Assembly: GCA_030842085.1 (NCBI GenBank)
Contig: JAUUSE010000007.1
Coordinates: 1 to 52,158 of the forward strand
Length of the DNA stretch: 52,158 nt
DNA from: Timburyella sp030842085
Lineage (GTDB): Bacteria; Bacillota; Clostridia; Oscillospirales; Acutalibacteraceae
Direction of reading: 5' to 3'
Positions 42,955 to 52,153 of this stretch are shown here, piece after piece. Below the pieces are notes generated by a model. That model ran no database searches. It was not told the DNA's origin and worked only from the letters and a program-made list of their open reading frames with translations. How positions within the stretch are numbered: the stretch's first letter is position 1; the number at the start of each line of letters is the position of its first letter. A program made the position numbers and the translations under genes.

Positions 42955-43210
42955 ATTGCAGTGACAGAGACGTTAATCGGTCAAATATTTTTCAGAGAGC
43001 CGCCGTTTGGTGCGAGGCGGTAAAATATCCCGGTTATAATCCCTCTTGAGCAGATGCGCTGAAACAGCAGTAAGCGTATCCGGTACTCACCGTTATGTGA
43101 GAGTATGGCTATCATGCCGTATATTAAGCGGCCGTATATTGCGGCAAATAGAGTGGTACCGCGGAAGTTCGTGCTTTCGTCTCTATATTGAGACGAAAGC
43201 TTTTTTATTT
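42955..43210 (+). promoter_or_regulatory. Isoleucine T-box leader of ilvA
   Basis: Stem I apex AGAGAGC-CGCC...GGTGCGA-GGCGG (42994-43020). The presumed specifier ATC (43039-43041, Ile) comes just before CCTCTTGAG, the conserved sequence after T-box specifiers. The T-box sequence AGAGTGGTACCGCGG is at 43150-43164. The terminator is GCTTTCGTCTC (43173-43183)/GAGACGAAAGC (43190-43200) plus a T-run. Uncharged tRNA-Ile would pair with ATC and the T-box bulge to prevent termination and switch on ilvA. Confidence 0.85.
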
Positions 43211-43259
43211 TCTGCCGCACATCACTGCTTTAATTCTTAGTTTTATTGGAGGAAGCAAA

Positions 43260-44453
43260 ATGCTTACACTGGACAAAATCTATCACGCTTCGTATGTACT
43301 GAAAGGACATATCAGGTATACCGACCTTATCCATTCGTCCGACATATGTCCCGGCACCGACCTTTACCTCAAGACGGAAAATCTTCAGGTAACCGGCGCT
43401 TTTAAGATACGCGGCGCATTTTATAAAATATCACAGCTCAGCGAGGAGGAGAAAAGCCGCGGCGTTATCGCCTGCTCTGCGGGCAATCATGCGCAGGGCG
43501 TTGCTCTTGCCTCTACCCGCAATGGCATCAAATCGCTTATCTGCCTGCCGGACGGCGCTCCTATATCCAAGGTTGAGGCGACGAAAAAATACGGTGCGCA
43601 GGTAAAGCTTGTCGACGGCACTTATGACGATGCATATGAAGAGGCGCTGCGGCTTTATGAAAAGGAAGGTTATACTTTCATTCACCCGTTTGACGACGAG
43701 GACGTCATCGCCGGTCAAGGCACAATAGGCCTTGAGATTTTAGAGCAGCTGCCGGACGTTGAATGCGTAATAGTGCCTATAGGCGGCGGCGGACTGATAT
43801 CCGGCGTTGCAATGGCGGTAAAAAAGCTTAATCCAAATGTCAAAGTATACGGCGTGCAGGCCAGCGGTGCGCCAAGCATGCAGCAGGCCATTGCTCAGGG
43901 CAAAAAAATCACACTTGACACCGTCTCTACCATTGCCGACGGCATTGCGGTAAAGACGCCGGGCGAACTTACATATGAGCTTTGCAGCAAGTATGTCGAC
44001 GAAGTAGTTACTGTAACGGACGATGAGATTTCTTCAGCAATACTCACCCTCATTGAGCAGCAGAAACTTATCACAGAAGGCGCCGGCGCTGTGGCCGTTG
44101 CCGCTGCGATGTTTAACAAAGTTCCTATAGAGGGTAAAAAGACGGTATGTTTGCTCTCCGGCGGCAATATTGACGTTAATATTTTATCGCGTGTAATTAA
44201 GCGCGGCCTGCTCAAGTCCGGCCGCACATATGCCCTTAACATCGAGCTTATCGACAAGCCCGGCCAGCTTAAGGGGGTATCCTCTATTATTGCTGAAACC
44301 GGCGCCAACGTAATCGCCATACACCATGAACGCGCCGATGCAAATTCCGACATAAACGGCTGCTATTTAAGAGTGGTTATGGAGACGAGAAATTACGAGC
44401 ATATCGAGCAGGTTAGAAGCGCCCTTAAAAATGCCGGCTACAAAATTTCATAA
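43260..44453 (+). CDS. ilvA: Threonine ammonia-lyase (threonine deaminase)
   Basis: 397 residues. PLP enzyme converting threonine to 2-oxobutanoate, the entry to isoleucine synthesis. The PLP lysine is in QVTGAFKIRGAFYK; SAGNHAQGVALAS and PIGGGGLISGVAMAV bind the cofactor and phosphate. A C-terminal ACT domain (about 322-397: YALNIELIDKPGQLKGVSSI) could bind an effector. GGAGG precedes the ATG. An Ile-responsive T-box sits directly upstream, so the enzyme is biosynthetic here. ridA follows 150 bases downstream. Confidence 0.95.
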   Translation: MLTLDKIYHASYVLKGHIRYTDLIHSSDICPGTDLYLKTENLQVTGAFKIRGAFYKISQLSEEEKSRGVIACSAGNHAQGVALASTRNGIKSLICLPDGAPISKVEATKKYGAQVKLVDGTYDDAYEEALRLYEKEGYTFIHPFDDEDVIAGQGTIGLEILEQLPDVECVIVPIGGGGLISGVAMAVKKLNPNVKVYGVQASGAPSMQQAIAQGKKITLDTVSTIADGIAVKTPGELTYELCSKYVDEVVTVTDDEISSAILTLIEQQKLITEGAGAVAVAAAMFNKVPIEGKKTVCLLSGGNIDVNILSRVIKRGLLKSGRTYALNIELIDKPGQLKGVSSIIAETGANVIAIHHERADANSDINGCYLRVVMETRNYEHIEQVRSALKNAGYKIS

Positions 44454-44604
44454 ATATTAAAGGCGGATATTATTTTCGTTGTCTACTTCCCTCTCCTGTA
44501 AAGATCATGACAATTTATATTTAAAGGCAAGACTTATTAAGCTTGCGTTTATTGATTATAATAAATGCAAAATCTATAAAAGTACAAACTTGGAGGTATT
44601 TATC

Positions 44605-44988
44605 ATGATAAAAAAAATACATACAAAAGAAGCCCCGGAAGCGATAGGACCCTATTCGCAGGCGGCAGTCATCGGTGGGATGGTTTATACATCCGGGCAA
44701 ATTGCCATAAATCCTGAAACGGGTAACATAGAGGCCGAAGACATAAAGGGACAGACCCGCAGAGTAATGGAAAATCTGGCCGCAGTATTAAAGGCAGCCG
44801 ACAGCAGCTTTGACGACTGCATTAAGACCACCTGCTTTTTAGCAGACATAGCAGATTTTGCCGCTTTTAACGAAGTATATGCCGAATATATTACATCAAA
44901 TCCGGCGCGCTCATGCGTGGCTGTTAAGGCGCTTCCTAAAAGCGCCTTAGTAGAGGTTGAGGTTATAGCAGCCGTTAAAGAAGCCTAA
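44605..44988 (+). CDS. ridA: RidA family enamine/imine deaminase
   Basis: 127 residues. Hydrolyses the reactive 2-aminocrotonate or 2-aminoacrylate that PLP dehydratases such as IlvA release. EAIGPYSQA is the N-terminal signature; TSGQIAINPETG, NPARSCVAV (catalytic Arg) and ALVEVEVIAA match the active-site segments. GGAGG precedes the ATG at 44605; an earlier in-frame Met gives an unrelated extension. Its place just after ilvA is functionally meaningful. A terminator follows. Confidence 0.95.
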   Translation: MIKKIHTKEAPEAIGPYSQAAVIGGMVYTSGQIAINPETGNIEAEDIKGQTRRVMENLAAVLKAADSSFDDCIKTTCFLADIADFAAFNEVYAEYITSNPARSCVAVKALPKSALVEVEVIAAVKEA

Positions 44989-45053
44989 GCTTTATATGCA
45001 TGAGCTTTTCCGCTGTCGTTATGCGGATATACTCTAACATTTTAAATACGATT

Positions 45054-45096
45054 AAAAAAATCCCTGTGCTTTAAATTAAGCTGCAGGGATTTTTAT
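45054..45096 (+). terminator. Terminator after ridA
   Basis: AAAAATCCCTG/CAGGGATTTTT pair (stem 45056-45066 with 45084-45094), ending in a T-rich stretch. Confidence 0.75.
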
Positions 45097-45236
45097 TTGC
45101 ATTTAAACTCTTTTAAATATAGATTTGAATATATATCCAAAATGCGGAAAAAATAATGCCGTTAGATTTTAAATACTTCTTATATCTGTATAGTATAAAG
45201 CAGTTTTTATCCGGCAGTATTTGCGAAAGGAGCGGC

Positions 45237-45953
45237 ATGATTAATCTCAGGCAACAATCATGCGATAATAAGGTAAATATGGCAGTTACATTTATAAGGG
45301 CGGTTATTCTTTACGTTTGCGTTGTTATAGCGCTCAGGCTAATGGGAAAAAGGCAGATTGGAGAAATGCAGCCAAAAGAGCTTGTCATTACCATACTTAT
45401 AGCAGAATTGGCGGCTATACCTATGTCCGACCTCAACAGTCCGCTGATAAACGGCGTAATAGCCATTCTTACCCTCATAATTTTAGAAATACTGCTGTCG
45501 GTTATATCGCTCAAAAGCAACGGATTTCGCAGAATTTTAAACGGACGGCCCGCCATTGTCATTAACAACGGAGTAATAGACCAAAAGGCTCTTAAAAACC
45601 TTAGATTTACCGTCGAAGAGCTTATGGAAAATCTGCGACAGCAGGAGGTTTTTGATATAAACGACGTGAAATACGCAATAGTGGAAACCACCGGCAAGCT
45701 CAGCGTCCTGCTTAATGCCGACAGGCAGCCGGTTACACCGTCAGATATGAATATAGCGCCGTCAAATGATGCGGCACTTAACATTTGTATTATTTCTGAC
45801 GGAAAAATAAAAAAAGACAGCTTTGCCCGCTGCGGCTTAAACGAAAAGGATTTGGAAAATATACTCACCACGCGGCGGATTAAGGCAAAAGACGTCTTTC
45901 TTATGACGGCCGACGAAAAAGGAAACTATACTATTGTAAATAAAGACCACTAA
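45237..45953 (+). CDS. DUF421 (YetF-like) membrane protein
   Basis: 238 residues. About three N-terminal membrane helices (20-100) with LRLMGKRQIGEMQPKELVITIL, the DUF421 signature, then a soluble domain (about 120-238) with RPAIVINNGVID, LRFTVEELMENLR and VLLNADRQPVT. AGGAG precedes the ATG at 45237. These proteins are widespread in Firmicutes; several are linked to spore or envelope functions, but the activity is unknown. A DUF4363 gene follows after 160 bases, the usual partner. Confidence 0.88.
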   Translation: MINLRQQSCDNKVNMAVTFIRAVILYVCVVIALRLMGKRQIGEMQPKELVITILIAELAAIPMSDLNSPLINGVIAILTLIILEILLSVISLKSNGFRRILNGRPAIVINNGVIDQKALKNLRFTVEELMENLRQQEVFDINDVKYAIVETTGKLSVLLNADRQPVTPSDMNIAPSNDAALNICIISDGKIKKDSFARCGLNEKDLENILTTRRIKAKDVFLMTADEKGNYTIVNKDH

Positions 45954-46114
45954 TTAATCCACATAATACCGGCCGGTTTTCAGCAAATGACACATCACCA
46001 ATTAACAGATAACATGGGCTTTACCCGCTCACTGAATAAATATTGGCCGCAGATATATTAAATTTCACCATTAGTTTATTTATAAGTTTAATACGTAGAA
46101 AGGAGTGTCATCTT

Positions 46115-46495
46115 ATGAAAAGGCTTATAGCCGCAGCAGTGCTTATGCTCATATTAATTTCTTTCTGCACAGTAGGAATTATTCAGATATTAGGTCACGA
46201 GGACAAAATTATCGGTATGATTTCCCAGGCCGTTGAGGCGGCGGAAAACGACGATTTTGACAAAGCATATGAGCTTGCCGTGCAAAGTGAAGAGGAATGG
46301 ATAAAGTCTGAGCAAATGCTTGCCCCGTTTACCAGCCATCTTCACCTTGACGATGTAGGCCTTGCGATATCAAAACTGCCGCCGCTCATAAAATACGGCA
46401 ACAAAGCGCAGTTTATATCAGAGTGCAAATATACTATTGTACAAATAAAACATCTTGCCGACAGCGAAATTCCTGCATTGACGAATATATTTTAA
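46115..46495 (+). CDS. DUF4363 membrane-anchored protein
   Basis: 126 residues. One N-terminal membrane helix (about 3-24) followed by a helical extracellular part with ISQAVEAAENDDFDKAYELA and two repeated helical segments. This is the DUF4363 pattern. AAAGGAG lies 8 bases before the ATG at 46115. Its place right after a DUF421 gene is conserved in Clostridia and suggests a complex. Function unknown. Confidence 0.75.
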   Translation: MKRLIAAAVLMLILISFCTVGIIQILGHEDKIIGMISQAVEAAENDDFDKAYELAVQSEEEWIKSEQMLAPFTSHLHLDDVGLAISKLPPLIKYGNKAQFISECKYTIVQIKHLADSEIPALTNIF

Positions 46496-46729
46496 ACCCA
46501 TCGCATTATAGCCGTGTTTGCCTTTCATCAATACCCGGCTTATAAAAGATTACTGCTTTTCATCACGCAATAAGTATAGATGACACGCTAATTTTTCCCA
46601 TTAAACTAAAAGAGAAAGTTTTGTGTAAACCCAATTTATCGCACGCGCTTGATTTTATCATTGTGTTATAAGCATCTGTTCTTAGTCATATATCCGCTGT
46701 ATTACGCTAAAAATTTTGCTTATAGCTGC

Positions 46730-46775
46730 AAAAGCTCTCTGTTCGGGAATATACGCCGTATAGGGAGCTTTTACG
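46730..46775. terminator. Bidirectional terminator between converging genes
   Basis: AAAAGCTCTC (46730-46739) and GGGAGCTTTT (46763-46772) pair through 10 bp including one G-U. It could end DUF4363 (plus) and the methyltransferase (minus). Confidence 0.55.
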
Positions 46776-46827
46776 TAAACGTTTATTTCATGGCAAATTG
46801 ATGCGATATATCATACAAAGCAAGACA

Positions 46828-47568
46828 TCACTTTTTAGCTTTTACAATTAAAAAATTTGGCTTTATATATTCCCGCTCCATAAACGGATATTTTTCAACT
46901 ATCTCTTTTGTCGGACATGTCTCGCATACGTTTTTAATTATAAATCCGGCGCCGGCTACTGTCGTAAGTATCTCGCCCGTTGTGCGGTGGTATTTTTCCA
47001 CGCCGTCGACAAACCAGCTTACAACCCTGCGTCCGCTCTGATTATAATTTGAAAAGGTATAGGACACCGGGCTTCCGTTTTCATTATAATTGGTTCTGCC
47101 GCCCTTACTGTCTTTTGTAGCTGTTACTATGGGATGCTCCTGTGAGAACTGTAGAAACCCACCGTCGTTTAAGGTAGTATATATATCGCGTATTAGCTTT
47201 TCAAAATTCTCTACATAGTGAAAGGCGAGCGAGCTGTATACAAAATCAAACTTTTCTTTTAATTGTGATATGTCGGTCATACTCATATTAATATATTCAA
47301 TTTTTTCATTGCTTGACTCAGCCATTGCAGCATTAAGCATTTTTTCCGATATATCAATTCCCACAACGCGCCTTGCGCCTCGATGTACAAAGTCGGCACA
47401 ATTGCGGCCAAAACCGCATCCCAAATCCAGCACAGACTTTCCATGTAAATCCGGCAAAAGATTTGCCATAGCAGGCTGCTCCAGCAATTCGTTGTAGTTG
47501 TCGCTGCGGCTTCTCAGCTCGTAATATCCGCTGAAAAACTCCGGATTATCGTATATATTCTGCTCCAT
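46828..47568 (-). CDS. Class I SAM-dependent methyltransferase
   Basis: 246 residues. Motif I SVLDLGCGFGRNC binds SAM; VVGIDISEKML (motif II, acidic ribose ligand) and FDFVYSSLAFHYV (motif IV) complete a Methyltransf_11-type fold. No substrate-specific domain is visible. The Met at 47568 (MEQNIYDNPEFF) is the family-like start; one three codons earlier is also possible. It overlaps a short upstream frame at 47546-47788. Confidence 0.9.
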   Translation of the reverse strand: MEQNIYDNPEFFSGYYELRSRSDNYNELLEQPAMANLLPDLHGKSVLDLGCGFGRNCADFVHRGARRVVGIDISEKMLNAAMAESSNEKIEYINMSMTDISQLKEKFDFVYSSLAFHYVENFEKLIRDIYTTLNDGGFLQFSQEHPIVTATKDSKGGRTNYNENGSPVSYTFSNYNQSGRRVVSWFVDGVEKYHRTTGEILTTVAGAGFIIKNVCETCPTKEIVEKYPFMEREYIKPNFLIVKAKK

Positions 47569-47788
47569 AAACATCACCTGTTACAATAAATTTGGACATA
47601 AAAGCCGTGTAGTCATCCGGATTTTCACATATCGTACTTAAAGCAGCTAAAAGTCCCATATCATCTTTGGCTTGCAACATCCGCATGTGAAACCGTTTGA
47701 TATTCTCTGATTTATTTATAAGTCTAATTGTATGAGAAATCAAGTCAAAAATCGCTGATGTTACAAAAAGCTTTAATGACTCCGGCAT
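47546..47788 (-). CDS. Uncertain 80-residue frame upstream of the methyltransferase
   Basis: A coding-like 80-residue frame (begins MPESLKLFVTSAIFDL, has helical MLQAKDDMGLLAALSTI) with no ribosome site; a stop codon lies 12 bases before the ATG. It overlaps the methyltransferase start by 23 bases. It may be a real small gene, or the 3' remnant of a longer regulator. Not recognised. Confidence 0.35.
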   Translation of the reverse strand: MPESLKLFVTSAIFDLISHTIRLINKSENIKRFHMRMLQAKDDMGLLAALSTICENPDDYTAFMSKFIVTGDVYGAEYIR

Positions 47789-48167
47789 ACAAATGCGTCA
47801 AAAGCTAAAGCACTCACTGCCTGATATTTTTTTTATAGCTTTCTTGTACAGAGTCATCCAACGCATGTGCCAGATTTTATAAAAAGAGCGCCGCACCCCA
47901 GCTTTGAGAAACTATATATCTGCATTTCTGTATTTTTCAAGCTTTTTGCCGCATTTCGACATAATTCGTTTTTTATTTTATTACATCAATATTTCACCAA
48001 GCCAAATTTTTCTGAAGTATCATGCTATTGCGATACACCATCGTTTACTGTTCTGTATACTTTTGTCCATGCAAAATCAGTCCTTTGGGCATAAATCTTT
48101 TCGCTGAAGCTTTATATTTTTTACGGCAGAAGATGTGGTTTTGTTTAACTTAAGCAGTAGATAAAAC
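47789..48167. other. Intergenic region
   Basis: About 380 AT-rich bases. No gene, promoter or RNA supported. Confidence 0.5.
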
Positions 48168-48200
48168 GCCGCCAAAGCATATCAAATCAGCTTTGGCGGC
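48168..48200 (-). terminator. Terminator of the hydrogenase operon
   Basis: A perfect 11-bp stem GCCGCCAAAGC (48168-48178)/GCTTTGGCGGC (48190-48200); on the minus strand it is followed by GTTTTATCT. Confidence 0.75.
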
Positions 48201-48261
48201 AAATGTTTGATTAAAAAGCATAATCTGCTATTAAAATCGGCTTATGTTTTAACAAGCCAAA

Positions 48262-49998
48262 TTATTGATTTTCACCCGGCATTGTCCAAGCGTGGTGGTC
48301 GGTATGCAGCAGCTCATGCGATAAATGCGACAGCGGCTCGCCTAAATATTCTTCATAGCACTTCTTTATAGAGGGGTTTTCATGCGAAAATCTGAGATTA
48401 TTTACCTTGTCAAGACCGTAAAGCACCTCACAGCGCTCCTCAGCCCGCTCCTCGCCGTCGGCTATAGGCTGCCCGCCACCGCCGGCGCAGCCGCCCGGAC
48501 ATGCCATAATCTCCACAAAGTGATACTGCGCCTTGCCTTTGCGTATAGCTTCCATAAGCTTTCTTGTATTTCCAAGCCCGCTCGCTACCGCTACCTTAAG
48601 CGTCTGCCCGGCCAAGTTAAACTCAGCTTCTTTCCAGCCATCCATGCCTCTTACCTTGCTGAAAGAGTCAGGGTCCGGATTGCGGCCGGTGACAAAATAG
48701 TAAGCTGTTCTAAGCGCCGCCTCCATAACGCCGCCGGTCGCGCCGAATATGACGCCGGCGCCAGAGCCTATTCCAAGCGGAGAGTCGAACTCTTCCTCCT
48801 CAAGAATATCAACATTTATGTGCTCAGCGCGTATGAGACGCTCTATCTCTCTTGTAGTAAGTACGACATCAACATCCTGTCCGCCGCCGGCGTCGTTCAT
48901 TATGGGTATTGCCGCCTCATGCTTTTTAGCAACGCACGGCATGACGGATATTGAGTATATCTTCGACGGGTCAACACCCAGCAGCTGCGCATAATAAGAC
49001 TTTGCTATGGCGCCGAACATCTGCTGCGGTGATTTTGCGCTGGAGAGCTGGTCCACCATGTCCGGATACTGCGACTTTATAAAGCGCACCCAGCCGGGAC
49101 AGCATGACGTAAACATCGGGAAAGTTGTATTTTCTGCTGTCTTAAGTCTCTCCAAAAATTCGCTTGCCTCTTCCATTATGGTAAGGTCGGCGCTGAAGTC
49201 CGTGTCAAAAATATAGTTAAATCCGACCTTGCGCAGTGCAGACACCAGACGTTTTACCGTTGCAAATTCTCTTGACAGTCCAAAGGCCTCGCCCCACGCG
49301 GCGCGAACCGCCGGTGCTATCTGCACAACGGTAATCTTTTCCGGGTCGGCAAGTGCATCAAGCACCTTGTCAACGTCATCGCGCTCTCTCAGCGCGCCTA
49401 CTGGGCAGTGGGTTATACACTGCCCGCAAAGTGCACAGTCAGATTCTTTTATTCTCCTGTTGCGGGAAACGTCTATAGTCGTCCTTGAGCCGGTGCCGGC
49501 AACATCCCATATGTGCAAATCTTGAATTTTGTCGCACACCTGTACGCACCTCATGCACTTAATACATTTCTGCGCATTCCTTATAAGCGGGAAGTCCGAC
49601 GGCCAAGCGGCCTTGGGGAGTTTTGTCTCAAACGGCAAATCCAATATATCCAAATCGTTCGCTATTTTTTGGAGGCTGCAGTTGCCGCTGCGCGCGCATA
49701 TTGCGCATCTGCAGTCGTGCTGTGAGAGTATAAGCTCAACATTGTTTTTCCTGCTCTCGCGCACTTTGGGGCTGTTGGTATGTATCACCATTCCCTCTTT
49801 TACCTTGTTGTTGCAGGCGGTGACGAGCTTTGTGCAGTCCTCCACCTCAACAACACAGACACGGCAGGCGCCTATCTCGTTTATTCCCTTGAGATAGCAG
49901 AGTGTGGGAATGGTTATCCCCGCGCTCTTAGCTGCATCGAGAATAGTCGTTTCCTCTTTTACCTTTATCTTCTGTCCGTTGATTGTTATGTTTACCAT
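48262..49998 (-). CDS. hydA: [FeFe]-hydrogenase catalytic subunit
   Basis: 578 residues. N-terminal [2Fe-2S] ferredoxin domain (about 1-78), a His-Cys ligated [4Fe-4S] segment (HDCRCAICARSGNCSLQ, about 93-109), two [4Fe-4S] clusters (CIKCMRCVQVC and CALCGQCITHCP), then the H-cluster domain with TSCCPGWVRF, MPCVAKKHEA and ACPGGCAGGGGQP, and a C-terminal small-subunit domain ending near HTDHHAW. It makes or uses H2. The start overlaps the GltD-type partner by 7 bases. This pairing suggests the glutamate-synthase-linked (group A2-like) hydrogenases rather than HydABC. Confidence 0.96.
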   Translation of the reverse strand: MVNITINGQKIKVKEETTILDAAKSAGITIPTLCYLKGINEIGACRVCVVEVEDCTKLVTACNNKVKEGMVIHTNSPKVRESRKNNVELILSQHDCRCAICARSGNCSLQKIANDLDILDLPFETKLPKAAWPSDFPLIRNAQKCIKCMRCVQVCDKIQDLHIWDVAGTGSRTTIDVSRNRRIKESDCALCGQCITHCPVGALRERDDVDKVLDALADPEKITVVQIAPAVRAAWGEAFGLSREFATVKRLVSALRKVGFNYIFDTDFSADLTIMEEASEFLERLKTAENTTFPMFTSCCPGWVRFIKSQYPDMVDQLSSAKSPQQMFGAIAKSYYAQLLGVDPSKIYSISVMPCVAKKHEAAIPIMNDAGGGQDVDVVLTTREIERLIRAEHINVDILEEEEFDSPLGIGSGAGVIFGATGGVMEAALRTAYYFVTGRNPDPDSFSKVRGMDGWKEAEFNLAGQTLKVAVASGLGNTRKLMEAIRKGKAQYHFVEIMACPGGCAGGGGQPIADGEERAEERCEVLYGLDKVNNLRFSHENPSIKKCYEEYLGEPLSHLSHELLHTDHHAWTMPGENQ

Positions 49999-51830
49999 TT
50001 CTCAACCCTGCCTCCCTTAAGAATACCGAAGCCGAAGTGGTCGCACCGGAGGCAGCGCCTCGACTCTTGGTCGGCCTCCTCCTTAGTCATGCAGCATTCT
50101 ATCATATTAAAGTCCTTCGCTCTCTCAGAAGGCTTGCGTTCTTTCATGTTCACCCTTGCGCAGCTTATCCTGTCGTCGAGCCGCACTTCAGGAATTTTTA
50201 CATCCGTCGATATAATATGGTTGTAGCCTAAAAATTCATCTATATTAGCCGCTGCAACCTTACCGGCCGCTATTGCGCGAATAACTGTTGCCGGACCTGT
50301 AACACAGTCACCGCCGGCAAATATGCCGGTTAAATCTTTAGTATTAACGCCGCTCCAGTTAAGGGCGTCGATAACCCCTCTCTTTACCGTTACACCGTGC
50401 TTTTCAAAGGCCTTTGATTCAATGCCCTGGCCTATGGCGACTATTACCATGTCGCAGTCAAGCCTTACCTCATCCTGCTTGGAGTCGACGGGCGCCGCTC
50501 TGCCGTTCTTTATGGGTCCGATAATCTGCGGCTGCACCCACAGCGCGGCTACGTTGCCGTCCTTGTCCTTTTCAATGCGCAGCGGAGAGTGAAGGTCAAG
50601 CAGCTCGCAGCCTTCCTCTATTGCTCCCTCCACTTCTTCAGGCATGGCGGTCATATCGACGGCGCGGCGGCGGTAGGCTATTCTCAACCTCTTAGCGCCA
50701 AGCCTTATTGCCGAACGCGCAACGTCCATTGCGACGTTGCCGCCGCCTATTACCACTATGTCCTTGCCGGTAAAATCAGGCATCTCGTCGTCGCCTATGC
50801 CGCGCAGCATCTCCACCGCCGAGATAACGCCGTTAGCGTCCTCGCCCTCGATGCCTATCTTGCGGTCAATGTGCGCGCCTATTGCTATGTACACAGCGTC
50901 ATATTCGTTTCTTAAATCCACAATGCTCGGATTTTCACCTATAGTAACGCCGGTTTTCACCTTTATACCAAGACTTAAAAGCTGCTCAATTTCCTCATCG
51001 AGTACCTTTCTCGGCAAGCGGTAGTTTGGTATGCCGTAGCGCAGCATACCGCCCAGCTTTTTCCGCTGCTCGAAAATAGTCACCTCATGTCCCATCAGCG
51101 TAAGGTAATACGCCGCGCTTATTCCGCAGGGACCGCCGCCTATTACAGCGACCTTTTTGCCGGTAGATACCGCCGGCACCGGCAGCGGCACATCGCCGGC
51201 CATTTCAACAGCAAAGCGCTTGAGTCCGCGGATGTTGACGGGGTCGTCCATCATCGTGCGGCGGCAGCGCACCTCGCATGGATGCTCGCATATAAGTCCG
51301 CACACCGCCGGCAGCGGATTGTCCTTTCTTATAAGCCGCACAGCGTCGCCGTACCGGCCCTCAGCCACCAGCGCGACATAGCCGGGTATGTCGACGCCCG
51401 CCGGGCACTGTGAAACACACGGCACCGGCTGATTAAGCTCCAGCTTGCAGCGGCCGCGCAGGACATGCTCCTCAAAATCGTCGCGGAAGCCCTTAATTCC
51501 CTTAAGCACCATCTCCGCCGCTTCATATCCTATTGCGCAGTCGGCGGTGTAGTATATATTCTTCGCCGTTTTTTCAATCATGTCGATGGTTTCAAGCGTG
51601 CCTTCACCATCTAATACATCCTCCATCAGCTTTTGCAGCTGGCCAAGCCCAACCCTGCACGGCACGCATTTGCCGCAGGACTGTGCATGGCACATCTTCA
51701 AAAACGACGACGCCAAATCCACAGGGCAAAGTCCCGACGGACTGGCGCTTATTCGCCTTTCAAGGTCCTTGTAAAGCTCTTCAATTGTCGTCTGAGCCTT
51801 ACTTTGAGTAATTATGCTTAATCTGCTCAT
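49992..51830 (-). CDS. NuoF-like/GltD-like NAD(P)H-dependent oxidoreductase partner of the hydrogenase
   Basis: 612 residues from ATG at 51830 (GGGAGG upstream). The N-terminus (about 20-110) is the C-terminal iron-sulfur part of NuoF/HydB: CHAQSCGKCVPCRVG with a later Cys. Then a GltD-like half: CVSQCPAGVDIPGYV and GLICEHPCEVRCRR ([4Fe-4S] ligands), FAD site AVIGGGPCGISAAYYL, NAD(P) site VVIGGGNVAMDVARSA and IFAGGDCVTGPATVI (second FAD contact). It lacks NuoF's FMN domain. It likely passes electrons between NAD(P)H and HydA; the direction is inference. Confidence 0.93.
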   Translation of the reverse strand: MSRLSIITQSKAQTTIEELYKDLERRISASPSGLCPVDLASSFLKMCHAQSCGKCVPCRVGLGQLQKLMEDVLDGEGTLETIDMIEKTAKNIYYTADCAIGYEAAEMVLKGIKGFRDDFEEHVLRGRCKLELNQPVPCVSQCPAGVDIPGYVALVAEGRYGDAVRLIRKDNPLPAVCGLICEHPCEVRCRRTMMDDPVNIRGLKRFAVEMAGDVPLPVPAVSTGKKVAVIGGGPCGISAAYYLTLMGHEVTIFEQRKKLGGMLRYGIPNYRLPRKVLDEEIEQLLSLGIKVKTGVTIGENPSIVDLRNEYDAVYIAIGAHIDRKIGIEGEDANGVISAVEMLRGIGDDEMPDFTGKDIVVIGGGNVAMDVARSAIRLGAKRLRIAYRRRAVDMTAMPEEVEGAIEEGCELLDLHSPLRIEKDKDGNVAALWVQPQIIGPIKNGRAAPVDSKQDEVRLDCDMVIVAIGQGIESKAFEKHGVTVKRGVIDALNWSGVNTKDLTGIFAGGDCVTGPATVIRAIAAGKVAAANIDEFLGYNHIISTDVKIPEVRLDDRISCARVNMKERKPSERAKDFNMIECCMTKEEADQESRRCLRCDHFGFGILKGGRVEKW

Positions 51831-51923
51831 AATACCTCCCATTTCCTGCTCTTATATTAATTTTTATCATATTACAAATTTACTTTTCGAAGCTGTCGCC
51901 AACGATTTTTGAGTTTCAGTATA

Positions 51924-51964
51924 CAGTAAAAAAGAGCAACATTCGTTTTATCAACAAATGCTGC
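51924..51964 (-). terminator. Intrinsic terminator in the hydrogenase leader
   Basis: GCAGCATTTGTT/AACGAATGTTGC (51964-51953 with 51947-51936, wobble pairs included) followed by TCTTTTTTAC on the minus strand. It lies between the promoter at 52153-52125 and the first gene, about 95 bases before the ATG. Confidence 0.7.
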
Positions 51965-52124
51965 CCAGGCGGTCGGTCAGTATAATCTTTTACAGCCCAT
52001 CTTCATCATCCACTTATTCCGTCAGCAATATATTTATTTAAAAGGACTTTTTGCCATAACAGCAAAAAGCAGCCCTAAAATTATACTAAATTTGTGTAAA
52101 TCAACGATGTTTTTAATTTTCTAT

Positions 52125-52153
52125 ATTATACCGCTGCACGTATATTTTGTCAA
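52125..52153 (-). promoter_or_regulatory. Consensus promoter upstream of the hydrogenase operon
   Basis: TTGACA (52153-52148), 17 bases, TATAAT (52130-52125), a perfect sigma-70/sigma-A match. Start near 52118, giving an approximately 290-base leader to the first gene, or a roughly 195-nt transcript if it stops at the terminator. Confidence 0.85.
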
